Shown here one piece after another: positions 12,993 to 25,400 of a stretch of DNA of 64,000 nucleotides; the first letter of the stretch is position 1; every line of letters begins with the position of its first letter. The stretch comes from Tiliqua scincoides (lineage: Eukaryota > Chordata > Lepidosauria > Squamata > Scincidae): positions 1,604,767-1,668,766 of the forward strand of contig NC_089823.1 in NCBI RefSeq assembly GCF_035046505.1, written 5' to 3'. Made by a program: the position numbers and the translations under genes. The notes under the pieces are model-generated. The model was given only the letters and a program-made list of their open reading frames with translations. It did not search any database and was not told the DNA's origin.

Positions 12993-13432
12993 TCATGTCT
13001 CTGGCTCTTCTAGTGGCGTATTCTCCTCTGCGGGGGTATTCTCCTCTGCGGGTGTATTCTCCTCTGCAGGGCTATTCTCCTCTGCGGGGGTATTCTCCTC
13101 TGCTACCTCTGCAGCAGCAAGGGAACTGCTCTCTTCAGCCCCCACCTCAGCCTTGGGGCCCTCTGCAGGGACGGGCGGCTCGTCTTCCTCAGTGGTGATC
13201 TCATCTTGGTGCACTACAACCTCGGCAGGCGATCCCTGGCCAGAGCTGCCAGAGTCATGATCGAAGTTCTGGAAGCTGTTGCGCACCTTCATGATGTACT
13301 TGTGGAGTACACTGGCCCCATCCAGGGGGTTGGCCGCGGTGCCGTTGGCTGCCACAGAGCGACGCAGGTGCTTCATCTCAGAGTGGAGGCGCAGCACCGA
13401 CTTGTTCAGCTCGGTCAGGCGATTCCCCAGAT
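12993..13432 (-). CDS. TRPC2: TRPC2 last exon: coiled coil and acidic repeat tail
   Basis: This exon completes the split codon D, then encodes LGNRLTELNKSVLRLHSEMK, a leucine-spaced coiled-coil-like stretch, followed by a conserved region containing VRNSFQNF. The tail is very acidic and includes five tandem copies of a hexapeptide (AEENTP, with one AEENSP) before LEEPET and the stop TGA at 12995-12993. The acceptor is GCCCACAG before 13432. The core matches mammalian TRPC2, while the tail is free to vary. Confidence 0.93.
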
Positions 13433-16400
13433 CTGTGGGCAAAGACACATCGAGGGTGAGCCTGAGCGGGGGCCTTCCCAGAGGCAGAGGTTGTGTTTCC
13501 AAGTCAGATGCCTGGCAGCCCACGTGGCTGTCCTGTGCTCTGCTGAGGGCCTGCCCCTCACAGCCTCCACCCACCTAGATGGTCCCTCAGCTCTTGTGTC
13601 TCTTTCACCTATGAGCAGGACCCAGTGAGGAGCCTCACCAGAGAAAGGGCTGAGGGGGAAGCACATGCAGGGCCACTGGCAGACAGGGAGGGGGCAGCCA
13701 TGCCTGGGACTGCCCACTGACCAGTGACTCGGACAGCAGCGTCTTCTGACGGTGCCGGCACTGCTCACCTTTTCTCCGGCTCTCCTCAAACTCCCGCCTG
13801 GCTGTGTCGATGTACCGCTGCACGAGCGCCTTCAGCACCTGGTGCCGGTAGGAGAGGCGGCCTTCCACACGCAGCCCGCCGTCTTCCACTGAGGGGTTTG
13901 ACTGGGGAGGCAGAAGAGCAGAGCATGGACCTGGCAGTGGCTGCTCAGAGGATGCCTGCCTGCCTGCCTGAGGTCCCTGGGTGGCTGTGGGTGATGGAAC
14001 ATGGTCTGCACATGCTGCAGGGGGTGATCATAAAAAACATGAAGAAGAGCCCTGCTGGATCAGGCCACAGGCCCATCTGCTCCAGCTTCCAGTGGCCCAC
14101 CAAATACTTCAGGGAGCACATAAGACAACAAAACCTGCGTCCTGGTGCCCTCCCCTGCATCTGGCAATCAGAGGCAGCCGGCCTCTAAAACCAGGAGCTT
14201 GCACATACCTATCATGACTTGTAACCCGTAATGAACTTTTCCTCTAGAAATTTGTCCAATCCCCTCTTAAAGGCATCTAGGCAAGATGCCATCACCACTT
14301 CCTGTGGCAAGGAGTTCCACAGACTAATTACACACTGGGCAAAGAAATATTTTCTTTTGTCTGTCCTAACACTCCCAACACTCAATTTTAGTGGATGTCC
14401 CCTGGTTCTGGTGTTGTGTGACAGGGTAAAGAGCGTCTCTCTGTCCATCCCCTGCATAATTTCTGTCTCAATCATGTCTCCCCTCAGGCGCCTCTTTTCT
14501 AGACTGAAGAGGCCCAAACGCTGTAGCCTTTCCTCATAAGGGAGGTGCCCCAGCCCAGTCATCATTTTGGTTGGTCTGTTCTGCATCTTTCCCAGCTCTA
14601 CTATGTCCTTTCTGAGATGTGGCGACCAGGACGCAATACTCCAGGTGTGGCCTCACCATCGATTTGTACAACGGTATTATGATATTAGCCGTCTTATTCT
14701 CAATACCTTTTCTTTTGATCCCCAGCATGGAATTAGCCTTCTTCATCGCTGTCTCACGTTGGGTCAACACTTTCATTGAGTTGTCCACTTTCATTGAGTT
14801 GTCCACCCACCCCCCAAGATCTCTCCTGATCTGTTACAGACAGCTCAAAACCCATCAGCCTATATGTGAAGTTTTGATTTGTTGCCCCAGTGTGCAGGAC
14901 TTTACACTTACTGACACTGAAATGCATCTGCCACTTTGCTCCCCATCCTCCCAGTTTCATATTTGTGTCCATGCTCCCCCCCCACCCTTTTTCTAACTGC
15001 CAGCAACGTGTGCCGCAGGTCCAAAGCGAGAGCTCAGCCACCAAAGGATTTGTTACAACTACCAAATCTTTCTAAAAAGCAAAATGCTCATCAAATATCA
15101 GGGTATTGCTATGGGGAGGGGGGATGAGTAGCAAATTTTTGGTCTTTCTTACTTCATGGTGCAGCTAAAGCACTCAGTCTGGAAACATATGTTTTCATTG
15201 ACACAAGAACCTTCTAGAAATATCCCAAAATGGTGTGACAAAGATCCAGAAAGAGTTGCCACATTTGTTACAGACAGTGTCCCAGGCATTGTGCAACTGC
15301 ACTCCATGCATTGCTCAGGTGAAGGGGGAGCAATGGCATGTTCCAGCCCATCTGTGTGCCAGGGCTCCTAAGGAGTCCTAAGGCAAATCCAGGAATCTGC
15401 CAACCCTCAGAAGGCCTGCCAGAGGCCTTAGAAAAGTACTTCAGGTTCTCACTAAAACCGGAAGTGCCTTTTTAAAGTCTCAGACAAACCTTCTGAGGTC
15501 TTCCAAGCCTCGGGACGCTGTTCTTGGCCTCCCTGACGCTCAGAAGGCCTCTCACCTCTCCTGGCATAGCACCCATGGCAATTGACTCCTTTGCCCCCTC
15601 TTAACTACACCACGTATCTGCCCTCCTGAGCCAGGTCCCCCAGGACTGCACGCTCTGAATGCCTGTAGCTCTCCTGGCAGGTCAGGCAGGAACCAATTTC
15701 CAGCTCTTTCCGGAACTGCTGCCAGGGACAGAACCCGGGACTTGGTGCCTATGCAGGGAAGGCTCCACCATGGAGCTTTCAGCCTCAGCAAAGAAATTAA
15801 TCAAGATTTGGGAGCGCTGATTCCTGCATGCCATGAATACACCCCACCCACCGAACAAAGAGGGAACTTACAATGGTGGGAAGTGGGGGATACTTCTGCT
15901 GCTTCTTGGGTTTGCAACAGCACAGGTAGCGCAAGAAGCCCCTGCAGGGTGTGGAAGGAGGAGAGGTTAGCCTGGCACCATGGCTGGTGGGTTCCCTGGG
16001 AGTCACAACAGGCTGAAGTGCAGGTCACAAAAGACTCACCCAGTATCAGAGACATTGCTCTCTCTCACACACACACACAAAATCTTCTTATGTTCGTCTT
16101 ATGTTCTTACGTTCACACACACACTCACGAACATCCAGAGGAAGGGGGCTCTCTAACAATCAGGATCAGGCTAATTTCCAGCTTCCAGATGACCCTTTAG
16201 AACTCAAGAAAAGCCCTGCTGCCTCAGGCCAAAGACCCACTGACTCCAGCCACTTGGTAACAAGCCAGGCCAGCCAGAGAGCAGCCTGGTGTAGTGGCTG
16301 AAGGGACAGGTTACAACTAGGAGACCCAGCTCCAATCTTTCTAGGTAACCTCGGGTCAAACACCTGCTCTCAGCCGACCTTATGGGGTTGTTGTGAGGAT

Positions 16401-19400
16401 GAAATGCAAACCTGGCCCACGCTTCCCTGGTGCTCAGGTCCAACCAGATCTGGCACTGCCCCTTTATAGCTACCCTGATGGCACTGAGTGGGGCTGAGGC
16501 AGCCCACAGAGACTGCCATTATCCTGGGATACCTGAGTAGGCAGATTTCCTCCTACCAAAAGGCAAGAGCCCTGGGTGTGGCCTCCTCTCCTTCCAGGCT
16601 CACAACATCAGTGGCACAAGCAGCCTGTCTCTTGCCCGCCGTGGCTGCCTCTCAAACTGGAAAATGGGGTGCTCTTGAGCTCCCTCATCACTGGCATTTA
16701 GAGATATGCTGCAGGGTGTCGTCGTCCAGGTATTATGTGAACAGTTGTTACCAGGAAGCTTTCCCATCTGCCTGCCCAGGAACAAAAGAGTGTCTCTGTG
16801 GGGTGTGGGGGGGGGGCACAGGGAGAGATGCTGCTGCAGCCCTCGAGGCAGTTTGCCCCACCTGATCGCATAGAAGATGGACTTTGGTGTTGGGATGATG
16901 TTGAAGGGAACCGGCAGCGTCAAACCTTCCCGGAAGTAAGACAGGTAGAGCTTTGAACGAGCAAATTTCCACTCCACGTCGGCATCATTCTGCAAAGCAC
17001 ACAAGGAAGTGGTGAGAAGGAAAGCTCTGTGGTGCTGGGCAGCCATGGCCACCAACTGTGGATCCTGCAAGAGTGGGCAGCAAAGTCCAAGCCAGTTGCC
17101 ATCCCAGGGCTGGCAGCATTGCGCAGTGACAAGCCATGTGCTGCTCTGGGGACAGAACATTAGGCTCACAGCATGGAGGAGGGGATGTGCAATACTCAGG
17201 GACTCCTGATGGGTACCTTGGTGTTGTCATCAACACCCTCACTTATTTATAAAAGCACCCCGTATGCGCTCAAGTAAATAAATAAGTGACAAATGACAAA
17301 ATAAAATCAAAGGCACACCTGCAAGCTCACAATCCAAGAGCCATGAGACAAAAAGGAGAAAGGCTGGGACAGTGTGAAAGAAATGGAACCGAAGAGATCA
17401 GTTGCGAGCGTATGGAAGATCACTTCTTCAAGTGAGACAGAGAAGAGGCTGAGAAAGCAGAGGAGGATGTTGCCAACGAAGAGGGAGCCTAAGCAGAGCC
17501 TGGGAAAGCCCCACGAATTCTGCAGGTTGTGTTGGGGAGAGACTGTTCTGACAAAGAGGCAGCTGGAAAGCAGTTGGAAATCTTGTGTGAGGACAGAGAG
17601 CAGGTAGGAAGGCAGAGGTGCCTGGAGAGTGTCAGTGCAGGAGGGCCAGGAAAAGTCCGGCTGCCAAGAGAAGTGTGTCCCCGGTCCCCCAGCTCCCTGT
17701 CTTCCCAGACTCTGCCACCACGAATGGGCAGGCAGGAGTTTTCCGGGGGTCCTGCCAAGCTATCACTGGGGGCCTCTCATTCTGCTGGGACCCTCTCCCA
17801 CTTGCAGGCACCCTAGATGATTAGCTCAACCACAGCCTGGCTGGCCAGCCAGCAGTCCAGACTAGTCACCTGTTAGGAATGGAAAGAGTCCCCGTGGTTT
17901 TGCAGATCATTTACTCAGAGCAGTCTGAATAGCAAGTTGGAGCGCAGAAACCAGACTGAAGGGTTACAGGAAGAACAAGACGAAGCAGAATTGAGCCACT
18001 GAGAGATAAACAAGCCACTGCAATTGTGTGGAGATGAAAGAAAGAGAACAAGTCACAGAGCCAGGAGATGGAGAGAAAGCAGAGACCCCAGGAGCGTTCT
18101 TGGAAACGATATCCTCTTAAGGCAGGGATGGGGAACTCCAGGAAGAAGAGAAAGACTAAAGAACTGGGGTCAGGAAGGAGAGGACAGGCAGAGCGACAGT
18201 TGACTGACAAGAGAGAGGCAAGTGGAGCCAGAGGAGGAGGGTCCAATGGACAGAAGACCACCCAGGTGGAACCTGGAACGAACAAGAGGGGAATCAGGTG
18301 ACGTGACAGGAGAAAGGGAAGCAAGGCCAAAGCACCCCAGGGCCAAATCCTGTCTTTCAAATCCTATCTAGTCCCATCCCGTCCCGTCCCCCCAATGTCC
18401 TGCAGAGAGTGACAGTCCTGTCTGGGACTCAGCCCCCGATGTGGGGCCTCGGAGCCACTCACCTCAATCTTCTGGAAGGAGTTGGTGATCATAGCAATTA
18501 GCATGTTGAGGAGCACGACCACCATGACGATGGTGAAGACCCCATACAGCACCCGCCCTACCAGCTCCGCCACATAGAACTGGGGCATGTCGACCACATC
18601 ATGCTGCTCCATCCCAAGCATAGTCCAGAAGAGGAACTGGAACGTCTCGTTGAAGCTGCGGGAGGAAAGGGGTGCCAGAGCAGGAAGGCAGTCCAGCCAG
18701 GGGTCAAGTGGGGGAGCAGAAAGTGTGTGAGCGCTTCCCAATGAAAATGCACGTAGGCTCCACAGGTACAGCCCCCTCTATGCTGCTGCCTGCAGCTCCG
18801 ACGGCTGCAGCAGAAGAAGAGAGCTCTGGCCTGCCCACTGCCTGGAGCCTGGCAAGCCTTCTCAGCTGGGCTGCTCTAATGGAGGGGCCACAGTCCTCCT
18901 TCACAATTACAGCTGGCCGCGTGGTTGAGGATGTGGGTCCACTGCTGCCTGTCCCCACTCGGCCCTTGGTCCTGGCTGGCTTACTGGGGGAGGGGGGTAG
19001 GAAGCAGCAACAGCAGCAGACAGCTAGTGTCCCGTGGGTCCTGGCTTAGGGGGCACAGCGGTAGCAAACCCTGGCTGCCTCCTAGGATACCCCCATAGCT
19101 TACCTCGGGTTTAGTCAGATATGAATATGACCCCTCCCTGGCATGGCCCCCGCCAAGTCCCCTGAGGAGCCGCTCCTGAAGTCAGGGGTACCCTGTACCC
19201 AGAAATCCATGGGGGCTGCAGGCAATTGCAAGGGCCCTCCAGGTAGCTCTTCTGACCAGGCCTGAGTGAGCCACTCACATGCCACTTGCCACTATCTAAT
19301 GTGTGATTCTTGGGCCCAGATCTCTCCCTACCTTCACTCTTGCTTAAGGCCCCCCCCCCGATATCTTCCTCTACCTCCTTGAAGACTCAAATGCCACGTA

Positions 19401-22400
19401 CCAAAATCACAGCCTTGGACTCCACTTTATTTTAATCTGAAAAACCAGCACCCTGCAATTCTGTACTCAACATCACGAGTCATCATTGTGAAGCACCAGA
19501 GAAGGTCACTGTGACAGTGTGTGGACTTCTCTTTGGAGACTAAGCACATGCAGACCCCGCAGCCCTTGGTTGTGGTCCTTTAGTAGTTCTACAGCCAGTG
19601 CTTGCCACTTGCACTGAGTACTATCATCTCGAATTTCCTCCCGAGACCAAACAGCTCCATTGCCACCTTGGACTCACATCAGGCAGGAAGCTGCCACCTC
19701 AGGACTCGCACAGCCTGGCTGCAAATTAGAACCCCTGATATGAGTTTGGGAAGAGCTTGTCTGAAGTGAAAATGGTGCTTCACCAGTAGGTGAGCCACAG
19801 CCCTGCCCTCTGCCTGCCAGGACTCAGGTGCCCAACATCGTTAGACAGGTGCTTTTTGGGGTCCCATTCCCCACCCTGGCCCCACCAGTAGGTCTAGAAA
19901 AGCTGACGATACCTGCCCAGCTTCTGCGACTCCTGGTAGTGGACGTAGATGTTGTTCATTCCACACAAGAAGGCTGTTAAAATGATCATCAGGATGAACA
20001 TAAACCTGGAAAGGGGAAGCAGCACCAAGGAAGGTAAGCCAGAAGAGCAAACCTTTGCAGCGTCCCTTCCCCGTGGAAGGGTCGGCAGCTAAGAACATAA
20101 GAACAGCCCCGCTGGATCAGGTCTTAGGCCCATCTAGTCCAGCTTCCTGTGTCTCACAGAGGCCCACCAAATGCCCCAGGGAGCACACCAGATCACAAGA
20201 GACCTGCAAGGCCTCCTGGGAATTGTAGTTAAGAACATAAGAACAGCCCCACTGGAACAGGCCATAGGCCCATCTAGTCCAGCTTCCTGTGTCTCACAGA
20301 GGCCCACCAAATGCCCCAGGGAGCACACCAGATCACAAGAGACCTGCAAGGCCTCCTGGGAATTGTAGTTAAGAACATAAGAACAGCCCCACTGGATCAG
20401 GCCATAGGCCCATCTAGTCCAGCTTCCTGTATCTCACAGCGGCCCACCAAATGCCCCAGGGAGCACACCTGATAACAAGAGACCTGCAAGGCCTCCTGGG
20501 AATTGTAGTTAAGAACATAAGAACAGCCCCACTGGATCAGGCCATAGGCCCATCTAGTCCAGCTTCCTGTATCTCACAGCGGCCCACCAAATGCCCCAGG
20601 GAGCACACCTGATAACAAGAGACCTCATCCTGGTGCCCTCCCTTGCATCTGGCATTCTGACATAACCCATTTCTAAAATCAGGAGGTTGCGCATACACAT
20701 CATGGCTTGTACCCCATAATGGATTTTTCCTCCAGAAACTCGTCCAATCCCCTTTCAAAGGCATCCAGGTCAGATGCCGTCACCACATCCTGTGGTGTAT
20801 GTCCCCTGGTTCTGATGTTGTGTGAGAGTGTAAAGAGCATCTCCCTATCCACTCTGTCCATCCCCTGCAGAATTTTGTATGTCTCAATCATGTCCCCCCT
20901 CAGGCGCCTCTTTTCTAGGCTGAAGAGGCCCAAACGCTGTAGCCTTTCCTCATAAGGAAGGTGCCCCAGCCCGGCAATCATCTTAGTCGCTCTCTTTTGC
21001 ACCTTTTCCATTTCCACTATGTCTTTTTTGAGATGTGGCGACCAGAACTGGACACAATACTCCAGGTGTGGCCTTACCATCGATTTGTACAACGGCATTA
21101 TAATACTAGCCGTTTTGTTCTCAATACCCTTCCTAATGATCCCAAGCATAGAATTGGCCTTCTTCACTGCCGCCGCACATTGGGTCGACACTTTCATCGA
21201 CCTGTCCACCACCACCCCAAGATCTCTCTCCTGATCTGTCACAGACAGCTCAGAACCCATCAGCCTATAGGTGGAGTTTTGATTTTTTGCCCCAATGTGC
21301 GTGACTTTACACTTGAGCTGCTTACAAATGAGCTGCTGCCTCATTTCCACTTGTGGGGTCCCACAGGCAGGGAGTGGCTGCTGTGGAAAGGAGCCACCTG
21401 GGACAGCCGCAGTCCCACCCGACAAGGCAGAGTGAACATGTAATGTTCTGCAGGGGTCTCTTCTGCAGGGCTGGAGGCCTGTTTAAGCAGCTCGGATCAT
21501 TGAGGGGGAGGGGAGTCGATGAGGGCAGTGGGGCAGAACTCTGTTGCGTGTACCTGATCATGTCATCAATCATCTTGCCGATGGAGATCTGCAGCGTCCC
21601 CAGGGTCTCGTGGGCAGGCAGGATGTACGCCAGGCGGGTGAAGCTCAGCATGCTGGTGACTGCAAAGAGCACCTCGGCCATGAACTGTGGGTCCTCCGTG
21701 TGCCACTCCGGCCGCTCTGGGTGCCAGGGCAAAAGGGACAGAGAGAGGCAGGGGATCTCTGAGTTGGCATTGAGCAATCTGGGGGGGGGATCTTAATAGC
21801 ACTGGTAGGGGGACATACACCAGGCAAGCTTGGGCTATGAACTCCAAGAATTTAGTCCTGCTCTGCCAGCCATGCTCCCTCTCTGGACATTTGCCCCACT
21901 TTTTGTGGCTCATGTTCAACTGGGTGGCTAGACAAGTTGTAGCTGGTGTTGTCCTCTCTCATGGAACGGGGGAAGAGCATCAACCATTTCTCACCTGCAC
22001 TGTATTATTTAATGTATCAGCAGGTACAAATCTGCTCTTACATCTCAAACACTTAAAGGAATTCATTGCCCAGTAAAGATGCCAAGATTTATCTTCATTG
22101 AAGGGGTTACAGTGAAATCTCACCCACTGGTGAGAACTGTCAACTTTCTCAAACTCGAAATAATCAAAATCTGAATTGTAGATTGGTGGAATCATAGAAA
22201 GAACTCACACGACCAAATGCTAACTACATTCAGCTATATTTGAACTCTTAAACAGGTGCACTTATTACTGAGTCAGGAGCCAGTGCAGAAGACATGCTTG
22301 ATGAGACCAGGGGGGGCCTGTCTGGAGGGGGCGACTCACCAGCCTTGGTGTAGTAGTAGCATTCACGAGAATTCTTATCATCCAGGCAGTAGAAATTGCC

Positions 22401-25400
22401 CTTCAGGAAGATCAGGACACGTAGGACAAAGGAGGCCAGATACATGCTAAGGATGACAATGTCCAGAAAGTTCCACCAGTCCAGGAGGTAGCTGCGCAAG
22501 CCCTCGATCCAGACCTCCTTGCACTCAAACCAGAAGAAGCCTGGAGGGGACAAGAAGGAACCCTCAGGGTCACAGTCTCCGCAGAAGAGCGCTCCTACCT
22601 CCACACCGTCAGCCATGTTGTGCCTCTCTCTCTCTCTCTCTCTCTCTCTGTTGATCCGCCTGCTTCCCTTCCTCCTCCTCCAGATCCATCCTCAAGTCCT
22701 TAACTAACCCCAGATGAGCCTCCTGGCATCCACTGACTGCCTCCATCTTCTTCTCTGCTTCCCAACCATACCCCAAAACTTCTCCTGCCTGACTAACAAT
22801 ATGGTTGCATTGGCAAAGAGAGGGACGTTTCTGTGCTCTGTACAGCACCTAGCACACTACATGGGTGCTAAGGAAGCAGCCATGCAATGGTGATCTCAAT
22901 GGGCCTTGAAGGATCCCCATAACAAGCTCGTTCCAGAATTCAAAAGCAGAAGAGGCAAACTGATCCCTGAAGAGAGAGGGAGAGAGTGAACGAGTGAGTC
23001 TTCTCCTCCTTTGGATCAAGGCATCCTGGTCACTCATGCCTGTGAATCCTCTCCAACCCCACTGCCCGGCTGCACCCTCTCACCCACCTGCCACCCATAT
23101 CATGTGGAGTGAGGTCTCCCACACACTCTGGTTCCGCCCCTTGAAGATCTCGTTCTGATCCTCCATGACAAGGGACTCCACCAGCAGGAAGACCAAAAAC
23201 CAGAGGTAGGAGGCTGAATGCAGCAGGAACTTGATCACTGGGATCTTCAGCATCTTGCCAATCTGCCGGGAGACGGAGCAACTCAGTTTTAAGCAAAATG
23301 CAATTATGTCCTTTGGGTTGTCGCTGTTTTGTCAAAACCATAAATCTGGACATTTGGAGGTCATTAGCAGTTGCAAGGTTTCTGAAAAACCTTCACACGG
23401 TCAGTTCCATATGAGCATATCCACTGAGACAACCCAGACTGTGGAATACTCCTTCCACAATATTTTATTTAACATCATCATCAAGAATATTTCATGAGGC
23501 TTCTCAACAAAAAGTAGTTCATAAAGTGGTTTCCACAGCAAAATGAATGGATAAATGTCTGTGACAATGTCTTTAATTTCCAGCAATCTACATGGATTTT
23601 GATGAAATGATTCTACAGAAAAGTCTCTGGTTTTGTTTGTTTTCCCTTTTCTGGAAAAGCCCTTTTTGGCAACCAAGTTTTGTCTCTTGCCCCAGTTTCA
23701 GGGAAGCGAGTTTCACACACCTGCGCAAGGGGCCCCTCATGTGCCTGCAGAACTCAGCACACAGGTGAAAAAAACTGATCTCAACCCTCCAGCTGACTCT
23801 GGGGGAGAAGGCAGCCTCAGAGGAGATATGCTGGCTCCAGGCTCCTTAAGGGGTCCTGGGCAGATTAACAGCTCAGTTGCCGTGAACAGAACCACACATC
23901 ACACATGGCTCATCAGCAGCCAGTCCCTGCCCGCCGTTCCACTCACCTTGGATTTGGGGGCAATCCAGTAGATCAGGCACAGGACAGGCATGGTGATGAA
24001 GATGAAGCAGGAGATGAAGAGCTTGGTGAGGCTGTTGCTGCCCCGCCAGCTCTGCAGGCTTCCGCACCAAATGGATGACAGCACTTGCTGGCAGATGGGA
24101 TGTGCCACAAACTGAATGGGGGCCAGAGAGGAGAAGAGCAGCATGAGAAGACTTGTTCAACTGGGAGCAACTGCACTGTGGGCTCTTTGGCCTGCAGGTC
24201 CAAGAAAGACCCTGAGGGTGGCTTCAAACACAGTCACCTGCAACATGGAAAGGAAATCCATGTGGGACACTCAGGATGGTCATGCAGCAAAGGGGAGTTT
24301 TTAGCTGACTGTCACATAAGAACATAAGAACAGCCCCACTGGATCAGGCCATAGGCCCATCTAGTCCAGCTTCCTGTATCTCACAGCGGCCCACCAAATG
24401 CCCCAGGGAGCACACCAGATAACAAGAGACCTCATCCTGGTGCTCTCCCCTACATCTGGCATTCTGACTTAACCCATTCCTAAAATCAGGAGGTTGCGCA
24501 TACACATCATGGCTTGTACCCCATAATGGATTTTTCCTCCAGAAACTCGTCCAATCCCCTTTTAAAGGCGTCTAGGCTAGACGCCAGCACCACATCCTGT
24601 GGCAAGGAGTTCCACAGACCGACCACGCGCTGAGTAAAGAAATATTTTCTTTTGTCTGTCCTAACCCGCCCAACACTCAATTTTAGTGGATGTCCCCTGG
24701 TTCTGGTATTATGTGAGAGTGTAAAGAGCATCTCCCTATCCACTCTGTCCATCCCCTGCATAATTTTGTATGTCTCAATCATGTCCCCCCTCAAGCGTCT
24801 CTTTTCTAGGCTGAAGAGGCCCAAACGCCGTAGCCTTTCCTCATAAGGAAGGTGCCCCAGCCCCGTAATCATCTTAGTCGCTCTCTTTTGCACCTTTTCC
24901 ATTTCCACTATGTCTTTTTTGAGATGCGGCGACCAGAACTGGACACAATACTCCAGGTGTGGCCTTACCATAGATTTGTACAACGGCATTATAATACTAA
25001 CCGTTTTGTTCTCAATACCCTTCCTAATGATCCCAAGCATAGAATTGGCCTTCTTCACTGCTGCCGCACATTGGGTCGACACTTTCATCGACCTGTCCAC
25101 CACCACCCCAAGATCTCTCTCCTGATCTGTCACAGACAGCTCAGAACCCATCAGCCTATATGTGAAGTTTTGATTTTTTGCCCCAATGTGCATGACTTTA
25201 CACTTACTGACATTGAAGCGCATCTGCCATTTTGCTGCCCATTCTGCCAGTCTGGAGAGATCCTTCTGGAGCTCCTCACAATCACTTCTGGTCTTTACCA
25301 CTCGGAAAAGTTTGGTGTCGTCTGCAAACTTAGCCACTTCACTGCTCAACCCTGTCTCCAGGTCATTTATGAAGAGGTTGAAAAGCACCGGTCCCAGGAC

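Noticed and set aside
13206-13628. 140-residue plus-strand frame
   Set aside because: It is the shadow of the last TRPC2 exon and its intron.
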